In this document: piece after piece, positions 1-8,556 of the stretch | Layout of the letters: every line of letters begins with the position of its first letter | Numbering within the stretch: the stretch's first letter is position 1 | Source of the DNA: Methylacidimicrobium sp. AP8 | GTDB taxonomy: Bacteria > Verrucomicrobiota > Verrucomicrobiia > Methylacidiphilales > Methylacidiphilaceae | Direction of reading: 5' to 3' | Length of the DNA: 64,000 nucleotides | NCBI RefSeq assembly: GCF_903064525.1 | Contig: NZ_LR797830.1 | Span: 806,001 to 870,000 of the forward strand | The notes under the pieces: model-generated | The model's database searches: none | The model's input: the letters and a program-made list of their open reading frames with translations, nothing else | Told to the model about the DNA's origin: nothing | Translations under genes and position numbers: made by a program

Positions 1-265
1 GACCCGCAATGGCGGCCATCTCACCTTCGCCCTACCCGCGAGGAATCGGACGAAGCATCTATGGTCGTTCTGGGCGGACGTTCGGAAGAGGCTCAAAGCG
101 GCGCATGCAGCGCATGCCCGGTCGGGAGGCAACCATCTGCCTCCCGCGCCTCTGTCCCCGAAATCGCGGGCATTGGGCGCTACCCGGGCTTTGCCGGCGA
201 AACCCCGGCACGCGAACCGTCAGCAGCACTGTTCGGCCGACGTCCTGGACGATCTTCCCTGGTAG
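1..265 (+). CDS. tnpB: 3' end of an IS607-type tnpB, cut by the window start
   Basis: The frame starting at base 2 reads about 87 codons to a TAG at 263-265. It matches nearly residue for residue the C-terminus of the TnpB at 54980-56608, including the [14 protein letters not shown] and [11 protein letters not shown] stretches and the final DDLPW. TnpB proteins are RNA-guided nucleases carried by IS200/IS605 and IS607 elements. Nothing can be said of the N-terminal and nuclease parts, which lie outside the window, so whether this copy is complete is unknown. Confidence 0.8.
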   Translation, partial: TRNGGHLTFALPARNRTKHLWSFWADVRKRLKAAHAAHARSGGNHLPPAPLSPKSRALGATRALPAKPRHANRQQHCSADVLDDLPW

Positions 266-295
266 GGGAATGGTTGTCTATGGTTTTAGGAACGG
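1..295 (+). mobile_element. Right end of an IS607-type element (copy 1)
   Basis: Bases 1-295 are a near copy of 56344-56638, the right end of the complete element in katG. Identity is lost right after the shared end TTTTAGGAACGG (ends at 295). The downstream flank CTTGCAAAGGCTTTGGGC differs from those of the other two copies, as expected if 295 is the element boundary. Confidence 0.8.
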
Positions 296-361
296 CTTGC
301 AAAGGCTTTGGGCTTGTGGCCCGGCCCGCTCTCCGGCTAAGTGCTCACGAGAGGGGAACCG

Positions 362-871
362 ATGCGAACGCCGGGAGCGGGGAACCGGGGAGGGTTGACC
401 GGCATGATTCTGCTGCTCCTCCTGGGATGCAGCCCGGTCCCGGAGTCCACGCGGGTGACCGTGGGGCATCCGGGTGCCTTCGCTTCCATCCGCCGCCATC
501 CGGGAGTCTATCGGGGCCGGCCGGCGCTTCTCGGGGGAAGGATCGTCCGGGTCGTGACTCTCGACAATCGGACCCGGATCGAGATCGACTGCTTACCGCT
601 GGATGACGACGAACGCCCCATCGGCGAGGCGCGCGGGGAAGGCCGTTTTCTGGCCGAGATCCCCGAAAAGGTCTCCCCCGGCGCCTACCCTTGGGGACGG
701 CTGGCCACCGTCTGGGGCACCTTCGCCGGGACGGCGGAAGGCCGGCCGCTGGTGGCGGCGACGAGGGTCTACGTCTGGCCGCACCGTTACGGCGGGGAGC
801 CGCTCTACCCGCCCGCGCCCTACCGGGAAGGCAGCATCGGCGCCGGCTGGGATCCGGGCTGGTGGTGGTAG
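362..871 (+). CDS. Slp-family outer-membrane lipoprotein
   Basis: 169-residue lipoprotein. A short basic N-terminus and a hydrophobic LLLLL core lead into a lipobox LLGC with the acceptor Cys near residue 22. The body follows the Slp/YeaY pattern: YRGRPALLGGRIV, a sugar-like beta core with LPLDDDERP, GRFLAE, and a late VWGTFAG. Slp-type lipoproteins sit in the outer membrane and are linked to starvation or acid stress; their mechanism is unknown. The C-terminus is rich in Tyr, Pro and Trp. I chose ATG 362 because it follows a GAGAGGGG Shine-Dalgarno; a GTG at 341 is in frame but weaker. Confidence 0.75.
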   Translation: MRTPGAGNRGGLTGMILLLLLGCSPVPESTRVTVGHPGAFASIRRHPGVYRGRPALLGGRIVRVVTLDNRTRIEIDCLPLDDDERPIGEARGEGRFLAEIPEKVSPGAYPWGRLATVWGTFAGTAEGRPLVAATRVYVWPHRYGGEPLYPPAPYREGSIGAGWDPGWWW

Positions 872-902
872 GGGGGCCGCAGGAAGCGCGGGCGGGGGCC
901 GG

Positions 903-2072
903 CTAATAAACGTCCTTGTGGTACCGCTTCTCTTCCTTGGCCAAGGTGACGTTCACGTAGTGGGCGGCTTCTTCCGGGCTTAGGCCGCCGAAGCGCTGCG
1001 CGATCTCGATGAGCGCCTGATGCACGTCCTTGGCCATCCGGTGGGCGTCTCCACAGACGTAGATATGGGCTCCCTCTTGCAGCCAGGCCCAGAGCGTGCC
1101 GCCGTGCTCGAGCATCCGGTGCTGGACGTAGACCTTGTGAGCCTGATCCCGCGAAAAGGCCGTGTCGAGGCGGGAAAGGACCCCTTTGCGGTGGAACTCG
1201 AGAAACTCCTCTTCATAGAAGAAATCGGTCGCCCGGTGCTGCTCCCCGAAGAAGAGCCAGTTCTTTCCCGTATGGCCGAGGGCGGAACGCTGCTGGAGAA
1301 ACGCCCGAAAGGGGGCCACCCCCGTGCCGGGGCCGACCATGATCAGGGAAGCCGCAGGGTCTTCGGGAAGCCGGAAATGCTTGGCCGGCTGCACATAGAC
1401 CGGAAGCTGGTGGGGTTCGGTCGGTTGGAGCCGGGCGAGATAGCCGGAGGCGTGCCCGAGCTTTTCCCGGCCGTTGGAGCGGAACCGGACGACGGCGACC
1501 GTCAGGTGAACCGCTTCCGGATGGATCGCGGGCGCCGACGCGATCGAGTAGAGCCGAGGAAGCGCGCGGCCGAGGAGGCCCAGAAGCTCGTCGACCCCGA
1601 AGGAGACGCCGGGGTAGGCCTGCAGAATGTCGACATAGTCCTTGCCATGCAGATAGGCGTCGAGGTCGGGCTCGCTTTGGCAGAGGGCCTGGAGCCGGTC
1701 GCGGCTCTCCCCGGGGGGAAGCTTCTCGGCGAGGGCGCGGACGAACTTTTTGGTCGGCCTGTTGAGGACGAACTGCCGCGAGAGAATCTCCCGGAGAGGG
1801 GCCTGCTGGCCCTGCACAGAGGCTGTCTCTTCTCCCGAGAACCCGAGGGCGCGGAGCATCTCCTCCACAACCTCCGGCGGGTTGCGGGCGAAGACCCCCA
1901 AGGAATCCCCTACCTGATAGGAGATGCCGCTGCCGGCGATATCCACCACGATGTGCCGCGTCTCCTTTTCGGAGCCCGGGAGGGTCAGGAGGCGGTTTTC
2001 CGTGATTCGGGCGGGAAACGGATTGGCGCGGCTGTAAGGAGTATTGGTCCGGGGAGGCGACGTATCCGTCAT
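903..2072 (-). CDS. cysJ: Sulfite reductase flavoprotein-type FAD/NADPH reductase (CysJ C-terminal type)
   Basis: 389-residue ferredoxin-NADP reductase-like protein corresponding to the FAD and NADPH domains of CysJ. It shows the FAD motif RLYSIAS (about residue 173), the NADPH site GPGTGVAPFRAF (about 248), YVCGDAHRMAKDV near the end, and the hallmark C-terminus KRYHKDVY. It should pass electrons from NADPH to the CysI hemoprotein (45634-47361) to make sulfide. The flavodoxin (FMN) domain of classical CysJ is missing, so an outside flavodoxin or direct transfer would be needed. It is unlinked to cysI and divergent from the PRTase-uvrB operon, with a 138-base intergenic region. Confidence 0.85.
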   Translation of the reverse strand: MTDTSPPRTNTPYSRANPFPARITENRLLTLPGSEKETRHIVVDIAGSGISYQVGDSLGVFARNPPEVVEEMLRALGFSGEETASVQGQQAPLREILSRQFVLNRPTKKFVRALAEKLPPGESRDRLQALCQSEPDLDAYLHGKDYVDILQAYPGVSFGVDELLGLLGRALPRLYSIASAPAIHPEAVHLTVAVVRFRSNGREKLGHASGYLARLQPTEPHQLPVYVQPAKHFRLPEDPAASLIMVGPGTGVAPFRAFLQQRSALGHTGKNWLFFGEQHRATDFFYEEEFLEFHRKGVLSRLDTAFSRDQAHKVYVQHRMLEHGGTLWAWLQEGAHIYVCGDAHRMAKDVHQALIEIAQRFGGLSPEEAAHYVNVTLAKEEKRYHKDVY

Positions 2073-2210
2073 TCGCTGGTCAAGATAGTCAAAAAGAAGT
2101 TAAATAGCTATCCCGTGAGGGAGGAAAAAGACAAGCGGAAAACGTGGGCGCCCGGCTAAGCTTGGCACGGAAGGACCGAGAGGAAACGCCGTCGGGAGCC
2201 GCTGCTAACC

Positions 2211-2922
2211 ATGAGAGAAGGAAGATTTCGGAATCGGAAGGAGGCGGGCAGGCTCCTGGCCGAAGCGCTGCTCGAGTACGGGGGACGGACGGACACGGTG
2301 GTGCTGGGACTCCCCCGCGGCGGGGTCGTGGTCGGGGCGGAGATCGCGAAGATCCTCCACCTGCCCCTCGATGTCTTCACCGTCCGCAAGCTCGGGGTGC
2401 CCGGACAGAAAGAGCTGGCGATGGGAGCGATCGCGACCGGCGGCGCGATGGTGTTGAATCCTTCGGTGATCGAATACCTGGGTATCGACGAGCGAACCAT
2501 CGCGCAAGTCGCGGAGAGGGAGCGTCGGGAGCTGGAGAGGAGGGAGGCGCTCTTTCGCAAGGGGCTGCCGCCGCTTGCAATCGGAGGCAAGGTCGCCATC
2601 TTCGTCGACGACGGCATCGCGACCGGGGCGACGATGCGGGCGGCCGTGGCGGCGGCCCGCAAGCTCGGCCCGCGGGCCGTCATCGCGGCCGCCCCGTCGC
2701 GCCCCCTCGGTGGTCGAGGAGATGACCGGGCTTGTCGACGAGTGCTTCGTGCTGCTGACGCCGGCATCCTTTTTCGGCGTAGGACAGTGGTACGAGGAGT
2801 TTTCTCAGGTTGAGGACGACGAGGTCTGCGCTCTGCTGCACGAGGCGGCGGCCGCCAGAGCAGCGGAGGCGGGAAGGAGGCGTCCGCAGCCGCCTCCAGA
2901 GGAAAGGGGGGCGGACCGGTGA
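2211..2922 (+). pseudogene. Phosphoribosyltransferase-family protein, frameshifted
   Basis: The first frame (2211-2813) encodes a PRTase: GLPRGGVVVGAEIA near residue 26 and the PRPP-binding loop VDDGIATGATM near 128. After about base 2690 the family-typical C-terminus continues in the next frame (SVVEEMTGLVDECFVLLTP, then FGVGQWYEEFSQV) and stops at 2920-2922, overlapping the uvrB GTG by four bases. The expected reading around the break is AAPVAPPSVVEE, which needs two more bases in a C/G-rich stretch. The gene is therefore either a real pseudogene or carries a sequence error. The substrate is unknown; the family acts on PRPP with a base or similar acceptor. Confidence 0.75.
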
Positions 2923-5036
2923 GCACGGAAAAGGCCGGGGGTCTCTTCCGGTTGCGCGCCCCGTATGCTCCCTGCGGCGATCAGCCCCAGGCCATCGAGG
3001 CGATCGTCCGCCGGATACAAGAGGGGCAGCGGCACACGACCCTCCTCGGGGTGACCGGATCGGGAAAGACCTTCACGGTCGCCAGCGTCATCGCGCGGCT
3101 CGACCGGCCTGCCCTGGTGATCTCGCACAACAAGACGCTCGCCGCCCAGCTCTACAGCGAGCTCAAGCAGTTCTTCCCGGAGGCCGCCGTGGAGTATTTC
3201 GTCTCTTACTTCGATTACTACCAGCCGGAAGCCTACATCCCGAGCACCGACACCTACATCGAAAAGGATTCGAGCGTGAACGAAGAGATCGAGCGGTTGC
3301 GGCTTTCGACGACGATCTCCCTGCTCTCGCGCCGGGATGTCATCGTGGTCGCCAGCGTCTCCTGCATCTACGGGTTGGGTTCTCCGGAAGACTACGAAGG
3401 GCTTGCCTTCGCCCTGGAGGTGGGAATGGAACTGCGCCGGGAGGAGCTTCTGGCGCGCTTGGTCGAGATGCAGTACGAGCGAAACGACGTGGCGCTCTCC
3501 CGAGGGCGGTTTCGGGTCCGGGGCGACGTGGTCGAGGTCTGCCACCGCTCGGCGGAGGAAGGCCTGCGGATCGAGTTCCTGGGAGACCGGATCGAGCGGA
3601 TCAGCGAATTTCAGCTGCTGACCGGCAACGTGCTCACCCGGCTGCGCAAAGAGATGATCTTCCCGGCCCGCCACTTCGTGACCCCGTACGAGAAGATGAA
3701 GAAAGCGGTCCAGTCGATCCGGGAGGAGCTCGAGGAGCGGGTGGCCGAGCTCGAATCCCAGGGGAAGCTGCTGGAAGCCCAGCGCCTGCGGCTGCGGACG
3801 ACGTACGATCTAGAGCTCCTCGAGGAGCTCGGTTTCTGCAGCGGGATCGAAAACTACTCCCGCCACCTGAGCGGCCGCGCCCCCGGCTCGCGCCCCTACA
3901 CGCTTCTGGATTTCTTCCCGAAGGATTTCCTGACGGTGATCGACGAGTCGCACGTCACGATCCCGCAGATCCAGGGCATGTATGCGGGGGATATGGCCCG
4001 GAAGCGGGTACTGGTCGAGCACGGCTTCCGCCTTCCCTCGGCGCTCGACAACCGCCCGCTGAGCTTCGCCGAATTCACCTCGATGGTCGGTCAGACGCTC
4101 TACGTTTCGGCGACGCCGGGAGACTACGAGCTCGGCCTCTGCGGCGGAGAAGTGGTGGAGCAGATCATCCGGCCGACCGGCCTCCTGGACCCGGTCGTCG
4201 AAGTCCGCCCGCTCCAAGGGCAGATCGACGATGTGATCGAAGAGATCCGCAAGAGGGGTGCGGAAAAGGAGCGGTCCCTGGTGCTGACGCTGACGAAGCA
4301 GACGGCGGAAGATCTAGCCGACTATCTGCGCGAGCTCGGCCTGCGCGTCCGCTACCTCCATTCGGAGCTTGACGCGATCGAACGGGTCGAGATCCTCCGC
4401 GGGCTCCGCGCGGGCGATTTCGACGTGCTTGTCGGGATCAACCTCCTCCGGGAGGGGCTCGATCTCCCGGAGGTCTCGCTGGTGGCGATTCTCGACGCGG
4501 ACAAGGAGGGCTATCTGCGTTCGGACAAGTCGTTGATCCAGATCGCCGGAAGGGCTGCGCGCCATATTCATGGGACCGTGCTGCTCTATGCCGAGCGCAA
4601 GACTCGAGCAATCGAAAACCTGCTGGAGGTGACCGCCTACCGGAGGAGCAAGCAGATCGCCTACAATCAGGCTCACGGGATCACGCCCCGCAGCGTCCAG
4701 CGCGGGGTTCAGGAGAGCTTGCGAGGGCTGCTGCGCGCCGAGGCGCAGGCGGTGGAGCGGTTGCACGGGGACGAATCCCGATTCGATCTCGAAGAGGTGC
4801 TCCGGGATCTCCAGCGGGAGATGGTTGAAGCGGCGGCATCGCTCGACTACGAGAAGGCGGCGCTCCTTCGGGATCAAATCGAGGAGCTCCGCCGCCAATC
4901 CGGCGTCGCTCCCCTCCGGCCCGCGGGTTCGGGAAGGCGGGGGGGCACGGGTAGGCCCAAGCGGAAGCGGCGTCCCTCCTTCGCCGGGCCGCGGAAGGAT
5001 CGAGGCGGCTCCGGGAAGCCGGGTTCGGCCGCTTGA
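2919..5036 (+). CDS. uvrB: Excinuclease ABC subunit B
   Basis: 705-residue UvrB, the damage-verifying helicase-like subunit of UvrABC nucleotide excision repair. Walker A GVTGSGKT is at 44-51, the DNA-clamping beta-hairpin region YFDYYQPEAYIP at about 97-108, the Walker B-like DESH at 342-345, helicase motif VI with QIAGRAARH, and a C-terminal UVR domain (LDYEKAALLRDQIEEL) that contacts UvrC. A basic, low-complexity tail follows. Length is slightly above the usual ~670. The GTG start overlaps the stop of the upstream PRTase (GTGA), so translation is probably coupled. It has no frameshift, unlike the gene before it. Confidence 0.97.
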   Translation: MSTEKAGGLFRLRAPYAPCGDQPQAIEAIVRRIQEGQRHTTLLGVTGSGKTFTVASVIARLDRPALVISHNKTLAAQLYSELKQFFPEAAVEYFVSYFDYYQPEAYIPSTDTYIEKDSSVNEEIERLRLSTTISLLSRRDVIVVASVSCIYGLGSPEDYEGLAFALEVGMELRREELLARLVEMQYERNDVALSRGRFRVRGDVVEVCHRSAEEGLRIEFLGDRIERISEFQLLTGNVLTRLRKEMIFPARHFVTPYEKMKKAVQSIREELEERVAELESQGKLLEAQRLRLRTTYDLELLEELGFCSGIENYSRHLSGRAPGSRPYTLLDFFPKDFLTVIDESHVTIPQIQGMYAGDMARKRVLVEHGFRLPSALDNRPLSFAEFTSMVGQTLYVSATPGDYELGLCGGEVVEQIIRPTGLLDPVVEVRPLQGQIDDVIEEIRKRGAEKERSLVLTLTKQTAEDLADYLRELGLRVRYLHSELDAIERVEILRGLRAGDFDVLVGINLLREGLDLPEVSLVAILDADKEGYLRSDKSLIQIAGRAARHIHGTVLLYAERKTRAIENLLEVTAYRRSKQIAYNQAHGITPRSVQRGVQESLRGLLRAEAQAVERLHGDESRFDLEEVLRDLQREMVEAAASLDYEKAALLRDQIEELRRQSGVAPLRPAGSGRRGGTGRPKRKRRPSFAGPRKDRGGSGKPGSAA

Positions 5037-5056
5037 GCCGCCCTTTGGGGAAAGGA

Positions 5057-5992
5057 ATGGCGGATCGCCCTCCATCCCGACGCGCAGGGAACGGATCTCG
5101 ATCCGGAGAGGAGATCCACCGGCCTCTCTATCGATCGCTTTGGTTTTCGCTCGGTGTGCTCGCGGCGCGCTTCCTCCCGAGATCGGCGGCGCGGGGCCTC
5201 GGTGCCGGTGCGGCCCTGGCCTTCGCCTTCCTCCGGGGCGGGCATGCGGCCGTGGTGGCCCGCAATTTGCGGCTGATCCGCGGTCGATCCGTCGGGAAGG
5301 CCGATTCCCGCAAGGTCTATTTCCGCTTCGGCAAAACGATGGGCGATTACTTCTACCTGGGGACGCGATCCGCCGCCCGGGCGCGGGAGCTCATCGCGGA
5401 ACGGATCGGCTACGACGGGCTTCTGGCGGCTTACCGGAGCGGGAAGGGAGCCCTCCTGTTGACGGGCCATCTCGGCTTCTTCGAGCTGGGAGGGGTGCTC
5501 CTCTCGGGCCTGGGGTTTCCGACCGTGATCCTCACCTTTCCTGAGCCGGACGACGATCTCTCCCGGTGGCGCTCGGCCTATCGGCGCCGCTGGGGGATCG
5601 AGACGCTCGAGGTCGGAGAAGACGCCTTTTCTTTCCTCGCCGTCCGTCGGGAGCTTGCCCGGGGGAAATTCGTCGCCGCCCTGGTCGACCGTCCCTCGCC
5701 GACAAGCCGCATTTCGGTCCGCCTCCCCCATGGGCGGCTGCCGGTTTCGACCGGAATCCTCTATCTGGCGATCCGCGAAGAAGTCCCGGTCTTCGCTGTG
5801 ACGGTCACCGAGAGGCCCGACCGCCGCTATCGGGTCTGGTGCAGCGCCGCGCTCCGCTTGCCGTCGGGCCCGGCCGGCCTTGCGTCGGTGGAAGCCGCCA
5901 GCCAGCGGGTCTTCGATGTCCTAGTCCCCGAAATTGCGGCCGCTTGGAGCCAGTGGTACCAGTTTGTCCCCCTGGGAGGAGAGGGGCGATGA
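5057..5992 (+). CDS. LpxL/HtrB-type lipid A acyltransferase
   Basis: About 311 residues of the lysophospholipid acyltransferase family that adds secondary acyl chains to lipid A at the inner membrane. The catalytic HX4E motif is seen as GHLGFFE at about 137-143, with an N-terminal hydrophobic anchor and the later LVDRPS motif. I chose ATG 5057 (preceded by GGGGAAAGGA); an in-frame TTG at 5033 overlaps the uvrB stop and is the alternative. The stop overlaps the next ATG by four bases. Clustering with a PlsC and a GT2 protein supports a cell-envelope lipid role. Confidence 0.85.
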   Translation: MADRPPSRRAGNGSRSGEEIHRPLYRSLWFSLGVLAARFLPRSAARGLGAGAALAFAFLRGGHAAVVARNLRLIRGRSVGKADSRKVYFRFGKTMGDYFYLGTRSAARARELIAERIGYDGLLAAYRSGKGALLLTGHLGFFELGGVLLSGLGFPTVILTFPEPDDDLSRWRSAYRRRWGIETLEVGEDAFSFLAVRRELARGKFVAALVDRPSPTSRISVRLPHGRLPVSTGILYLAIREEVPVFAVTVTERPDRRYRVWCSAALRLPSGPAGLASVEAASQRVFDVLVPEIAAAWSQWYQFVPLGGEGR

Positions 5993-6900
5993 ACCTCTTA
6001 GGCTCTTTCCGTTCGCGGCTGGGGCGCGGGAGAGCGCATTCGGTTCCGGCCGAAGGAAGCGGGCGGGCCGACGGTTCCGCGGCCAGAGGGGATCCGGTTG
6101 CGCCAAGCGGCGGCCAGGCCGGTGCGCCCGCCGGCCGCCGCGGCGCGGACCTCCTCGCGTCGATCGGCGAGTATGCCCGCTTCTACTGGGCAGTGGCATT
6201 CTTTTGGCTCGGCAGCCTCCTCTGGAGTCTTGCGGCCTCGCTTCTCGGGCTGCTGTTGCCTCCGCGGGCGGGAGCGCGCGCCGGCCAGTTCCTGATCATG
6301 TCCGGCTTCCGGCTCTTCCTCTTGCACATGCGGCTTCTCGGCCTCTTCCATTGCGATCTATCCGCCCTCGACCGGCTGCGGAAGGAAGGGCCGTTGCTGC
6401 TCGTCGCCAACCATCCCGCGCTGCTCGATGCGGTGCTGGTGATCTCCCGGCTTCCTCGGGTCGTCTGCCTCACCAAGGCGGGCCTATGGAGGAATCCGTT
6501 CCTGGGAGGATGCATCCGCCTGGCCCGGTATATCCGCAGCGATTCGCCGCTCCGGCTGGTGCGGGAAGCGAAGGAGGCGGTTCGGCGCGGCGATCATCTC
6601 TTGATGATCTTCCCGGAGGGGACCAGGACCGCGACCGGCCCGGTCAACCGGTTCAAGGCCGGGATCGCCGTCGTGGCCCGGGCGACCGGTATTCCGGTGC
6701 AGACGATATTCTTGGAAGGGAGCTTCCCGTACCTGGCCAAAGGATGGCCGCTCCTTCGCAAGCCGCGGTTCCCCCTGGTCTACCGGGCGCGGCTCGGGCG
6801 CCGGTTCTCGGCGGACGGAGACGCCCGCGAGTTCCTCGAGGAGCTCGAGCGCTACTACCGTCAGGTCCTCGCGCGGACCCCGTCGATCCCCGCCCGATGA
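5989..6900 (+). CDS. 1-acyl-sn-glycerol-3-phosphate acyltransferase-like (PlsC family)
   Basis: 303 residues. Acyltransferase motif I NHPALLD at 141-147 (catalytic His142/Asp147) and motif III FPEGTRT near 208-214. A hydrophobic segment at about 67-92 suggests membrane anchoring. The first ~55 residues are a Gly/Ala/Arg-rich extension absent from short PlsC proteins. The family transfers an acyl group to lysophosphatidate or a related lysolipid. The start ATG overlaps the previous stop (ATGA) and follows GGGAGGAGAGGGG. The gene is translationally coupled on both sides. Confidence 0.85.
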   Translation: MNLLGSFRSRLGRGRAHSVPAEGSGRADGSAARGDPVAPSGGQAGAPAGRRGADLLASIGEYARFYWAVAFFWLGSLLWSLAASLLGLLLPPRAGARAGQFLIMSGFRLFLLHMRLLGLFHCDLSALDRLRKEGPLLLVANHPALLDAVLVISRLPRVVCLTKAGLWRNPFLGGCIRLARYIRSDSPLRLVREAKEAVRRGDHLLMIFPEGTRTATGPVNRFKAGIAVVARATGIPVQTIFLEGSFPYLAKGWPLLRKPRFPLVYRARLGRRFSADGDAREFLEELERYYRQVLARTPSIPAR

Positions 6901-7631
6901 CTGCGCGCTCTCTGGTCCTGATCCCGAGCTACAATACGGGTAGGAGAGTCCTCCAGACCGTGGAGGAAGCCCGCCGGTTCTGGGAGCCGGTCTGGGTGGT
7001 CGTCGACGGGAGCGACGATGGGTCCGAAGAGTGGCTGCGCCGGAGGGAGGAAGCGGATGCAGGCCTTCGCGTCTTTTCCCTGGAGCGCAACCGCGGGAAA
7101 GGGGCGGCGATCCTCCATGGGTTGCGGGAGGCGGCGAAGCTCGGGTTTACGCACGTGCTGACCATGGACGCCGACGGGCAGCACCCTGCAGCCGCCATTC
7201 CGCGGTTTTTCGACGTTGCCGCCGCCCATCCCGAAGCGATGGTGCTCGGAATCCCCCTTTTCGACCGGAGCGCACCCGCGCTGCGCGTCGGAGGGCGGAA
7301 GATCTCCAACTGGCTGGCGCGCATCGAGACGCTGGGGGGAGACGTAGGCGATGTCCTCTTCGGGTTTCGGGTCTATCCGGTCGGCCCCCTCCTGGCGGTC
7401 ATGGCCGGCTGCCGGACGATGCGGCGGTTCGACTTCGATCCCGAAGCGGTCGTCCGTCTCTACTGGAACGGCGTGGCCGCGATTCAGCTGCCGGCCCCGG
7501 TACGCTACTTTTCCCGGCGGGAAGGGGGAGTCTCCCAATTCCGCTACCTGCGCGACAATCTCCTCCTTGCCCGGATGCACGTCCGCCTGCTCTGCGGAGC
7601 GGCGCGCCGGCTACTCGGAGGAGGGCGGTAG
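6897..7631 (+). CDS. Family 2 glycosyltransferase
   Basis: 244 residues with the GT-A fold of dolichyl-phosphate-mannose synthase-like GT2 enzymes: N-terminal LIPSYNTG, VVDGSDDGS at about 36-43, NRGKGAA, and the nucleotide-sugar/metal site MDADGQH at 90-96. There are no transmembrane segments, so it is likely cytoplasmic or peripheral. It is the last gene of the PRTase-uvrB-LpxL-PlsC cluster, with an ATGA overlap to the previous gene. The acceptor is probably a lipid or glycan of the envelope; the exact sugar cannot be told. Confidence 0.85.
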   Translation: MTARSLVLIPSYNTGRRVLQTVEEARRFWEPVWVVVDGSDDGSEEWLRRREEADAGLRVFSLERNRGKGAAILHGLREAAKLGFTHVLTMDADGQHPAAAIPRFFDVAAAHPEAMVLGIPLFDRSAPALRVGGRKISNWLARIETLGGDVGDVLFGFRVYPVGPLLAVMAGCRTMRRFDFDPEAVVRLYWNGVAAIQLPAPVRYFSRREGGVSQFRYLRDNLLLARMHVRLLCGAARRLLGGGR

Positions 7632-7688
7632 GGGGCAGCGTCCGGGGATCCGGCCGCGGGGGAGAGAGCTGGAAGGAGAGCAGCGCGG

Positions 7689-8552
7689 CTAAAAATCCTT
7701 CCCCTCGGGGATCGCCATGGGGAGGGAGACGGCGCGCAGGCCCCGCGCCCGGAGGATCGGGAGAAGGGACGAGAGGACTTCGGCGCTGACGGGCTCTCCG
7801 GCGGGCGTGCGCGCGGTCGATCCGTCGTGCAGGAGGAGGATGTCGCCTGCCGCCAGGTTGCGGATCAGGCGGCGGAGGATGACTTCGGGTGTCCGGCAGA
7901 CCGTGTCGAAACCCCGGCGTGTCCAGGAGACGTAGCGGAGACCTGCCCGAGCGAGCGCCGGAGCGAGAAACGGGTTGCGGAAGCCCATGGGCGCGCGAAA
8001 GAAGCGGGGAGGGGTGCCGGCCCCCTCGGCCAGGACCGACTGCGCCCGGCGGATCTCGCGCCGGAGCGCTCCCAAGGAGGAAAAGGCGAAAAAGTTGGAG
8101 TGGCGGAAGCTATGGTTTTCGACGCTGTGGCCGCGCCGCACGATCTCCCGGAGGATCTCCGGGTGCCGTTGCGCCTGTTCGCCCACGCAGAAGAAGCTCG
8201 CTTTGGCGCCATGCTCCTCCAAGAGGTCGAGGATCTTCGGAGTGACTTCCGGGTCGGGGCCGTCGTCGAAGGTCAGAACGACAAGTTCCCCTGCGGCGGC
8301 CGAAGGGAGGCGAACGAGGTTCGGGCCGAGCAAGGAGCTTCTCGGCCAGAGGCCGGCGAGAGTGAGGAGGAGTTGATCGGCGAGGAAGACGGCCAGGAAC
8401 CAGCTCCAACGCTCCGGAAAGAGCAGAAGGGCGGCGGCGAGAGCGGCGTGGAGCCAAACGGAGAAGCGGACGAAGGGGGAGCGATGCCGGCGCGCGGCGT
8501 TCTCCGCAAGGCCGGCGGGACGGTCCGGAAGCGAAGATCTCGATCGGCTCAT
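7689..8552 (-). CDS. Polysaccharide deacetylase (NodB domain)
   Basis: 287 residues. The NodB homology domain starts at VVLTFDDGPDP (metal-binding Asp pair near 96-97), followed by the His motif GHSVENHSFRH, the RAPMGFRNP segment and LLHDG near the end. Two hydrophobic segments before the domain (about residues 30-70) anchor it in the inner membrane. The family removes acetyl groups from N-acetylated sugars of peptidoglycan, chitin or exopolysaccharide. ATG 8552 leaves a 4-base gap to the DUF218 gene upstream, so the two form an operon. An in-frame TTG at 8573 would overlap that gene. Confidence 0.85.
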   Translation of the reverse strand: MSRSRSSLPDRPAGLAENAARRHRSPFVRFSVWLHAALAAALLLFPERWSWFLAVFLADQLLLTLAGLWPRSSLLGPNLVRLPSAAAGELVVLTFDDGPDPEVTPKILDLLEEHGAKASFFCVGEQAQRHPEILREIVRRGHSVENHSFRHSNFFAFSSLGALRREIRRAQSVLAEGAGTPPRFFRAPMGFRNPFLAPALARAGLRYVSWTRRGFDTVCRTPEVILRRLIRNLAAGDILLLHDGSTARTPAGEPVSAEVLSSLLPILRARGLRAVSLPMAIPEGKDF

Positions 8553-8556
8553 GCGC

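Noticed and set aside
1020-2159. 379-codon ORF antisense to cysJ
   Set aside because: The cysJ frame carries all FAD/NADPH motifs; the other is a shadow.
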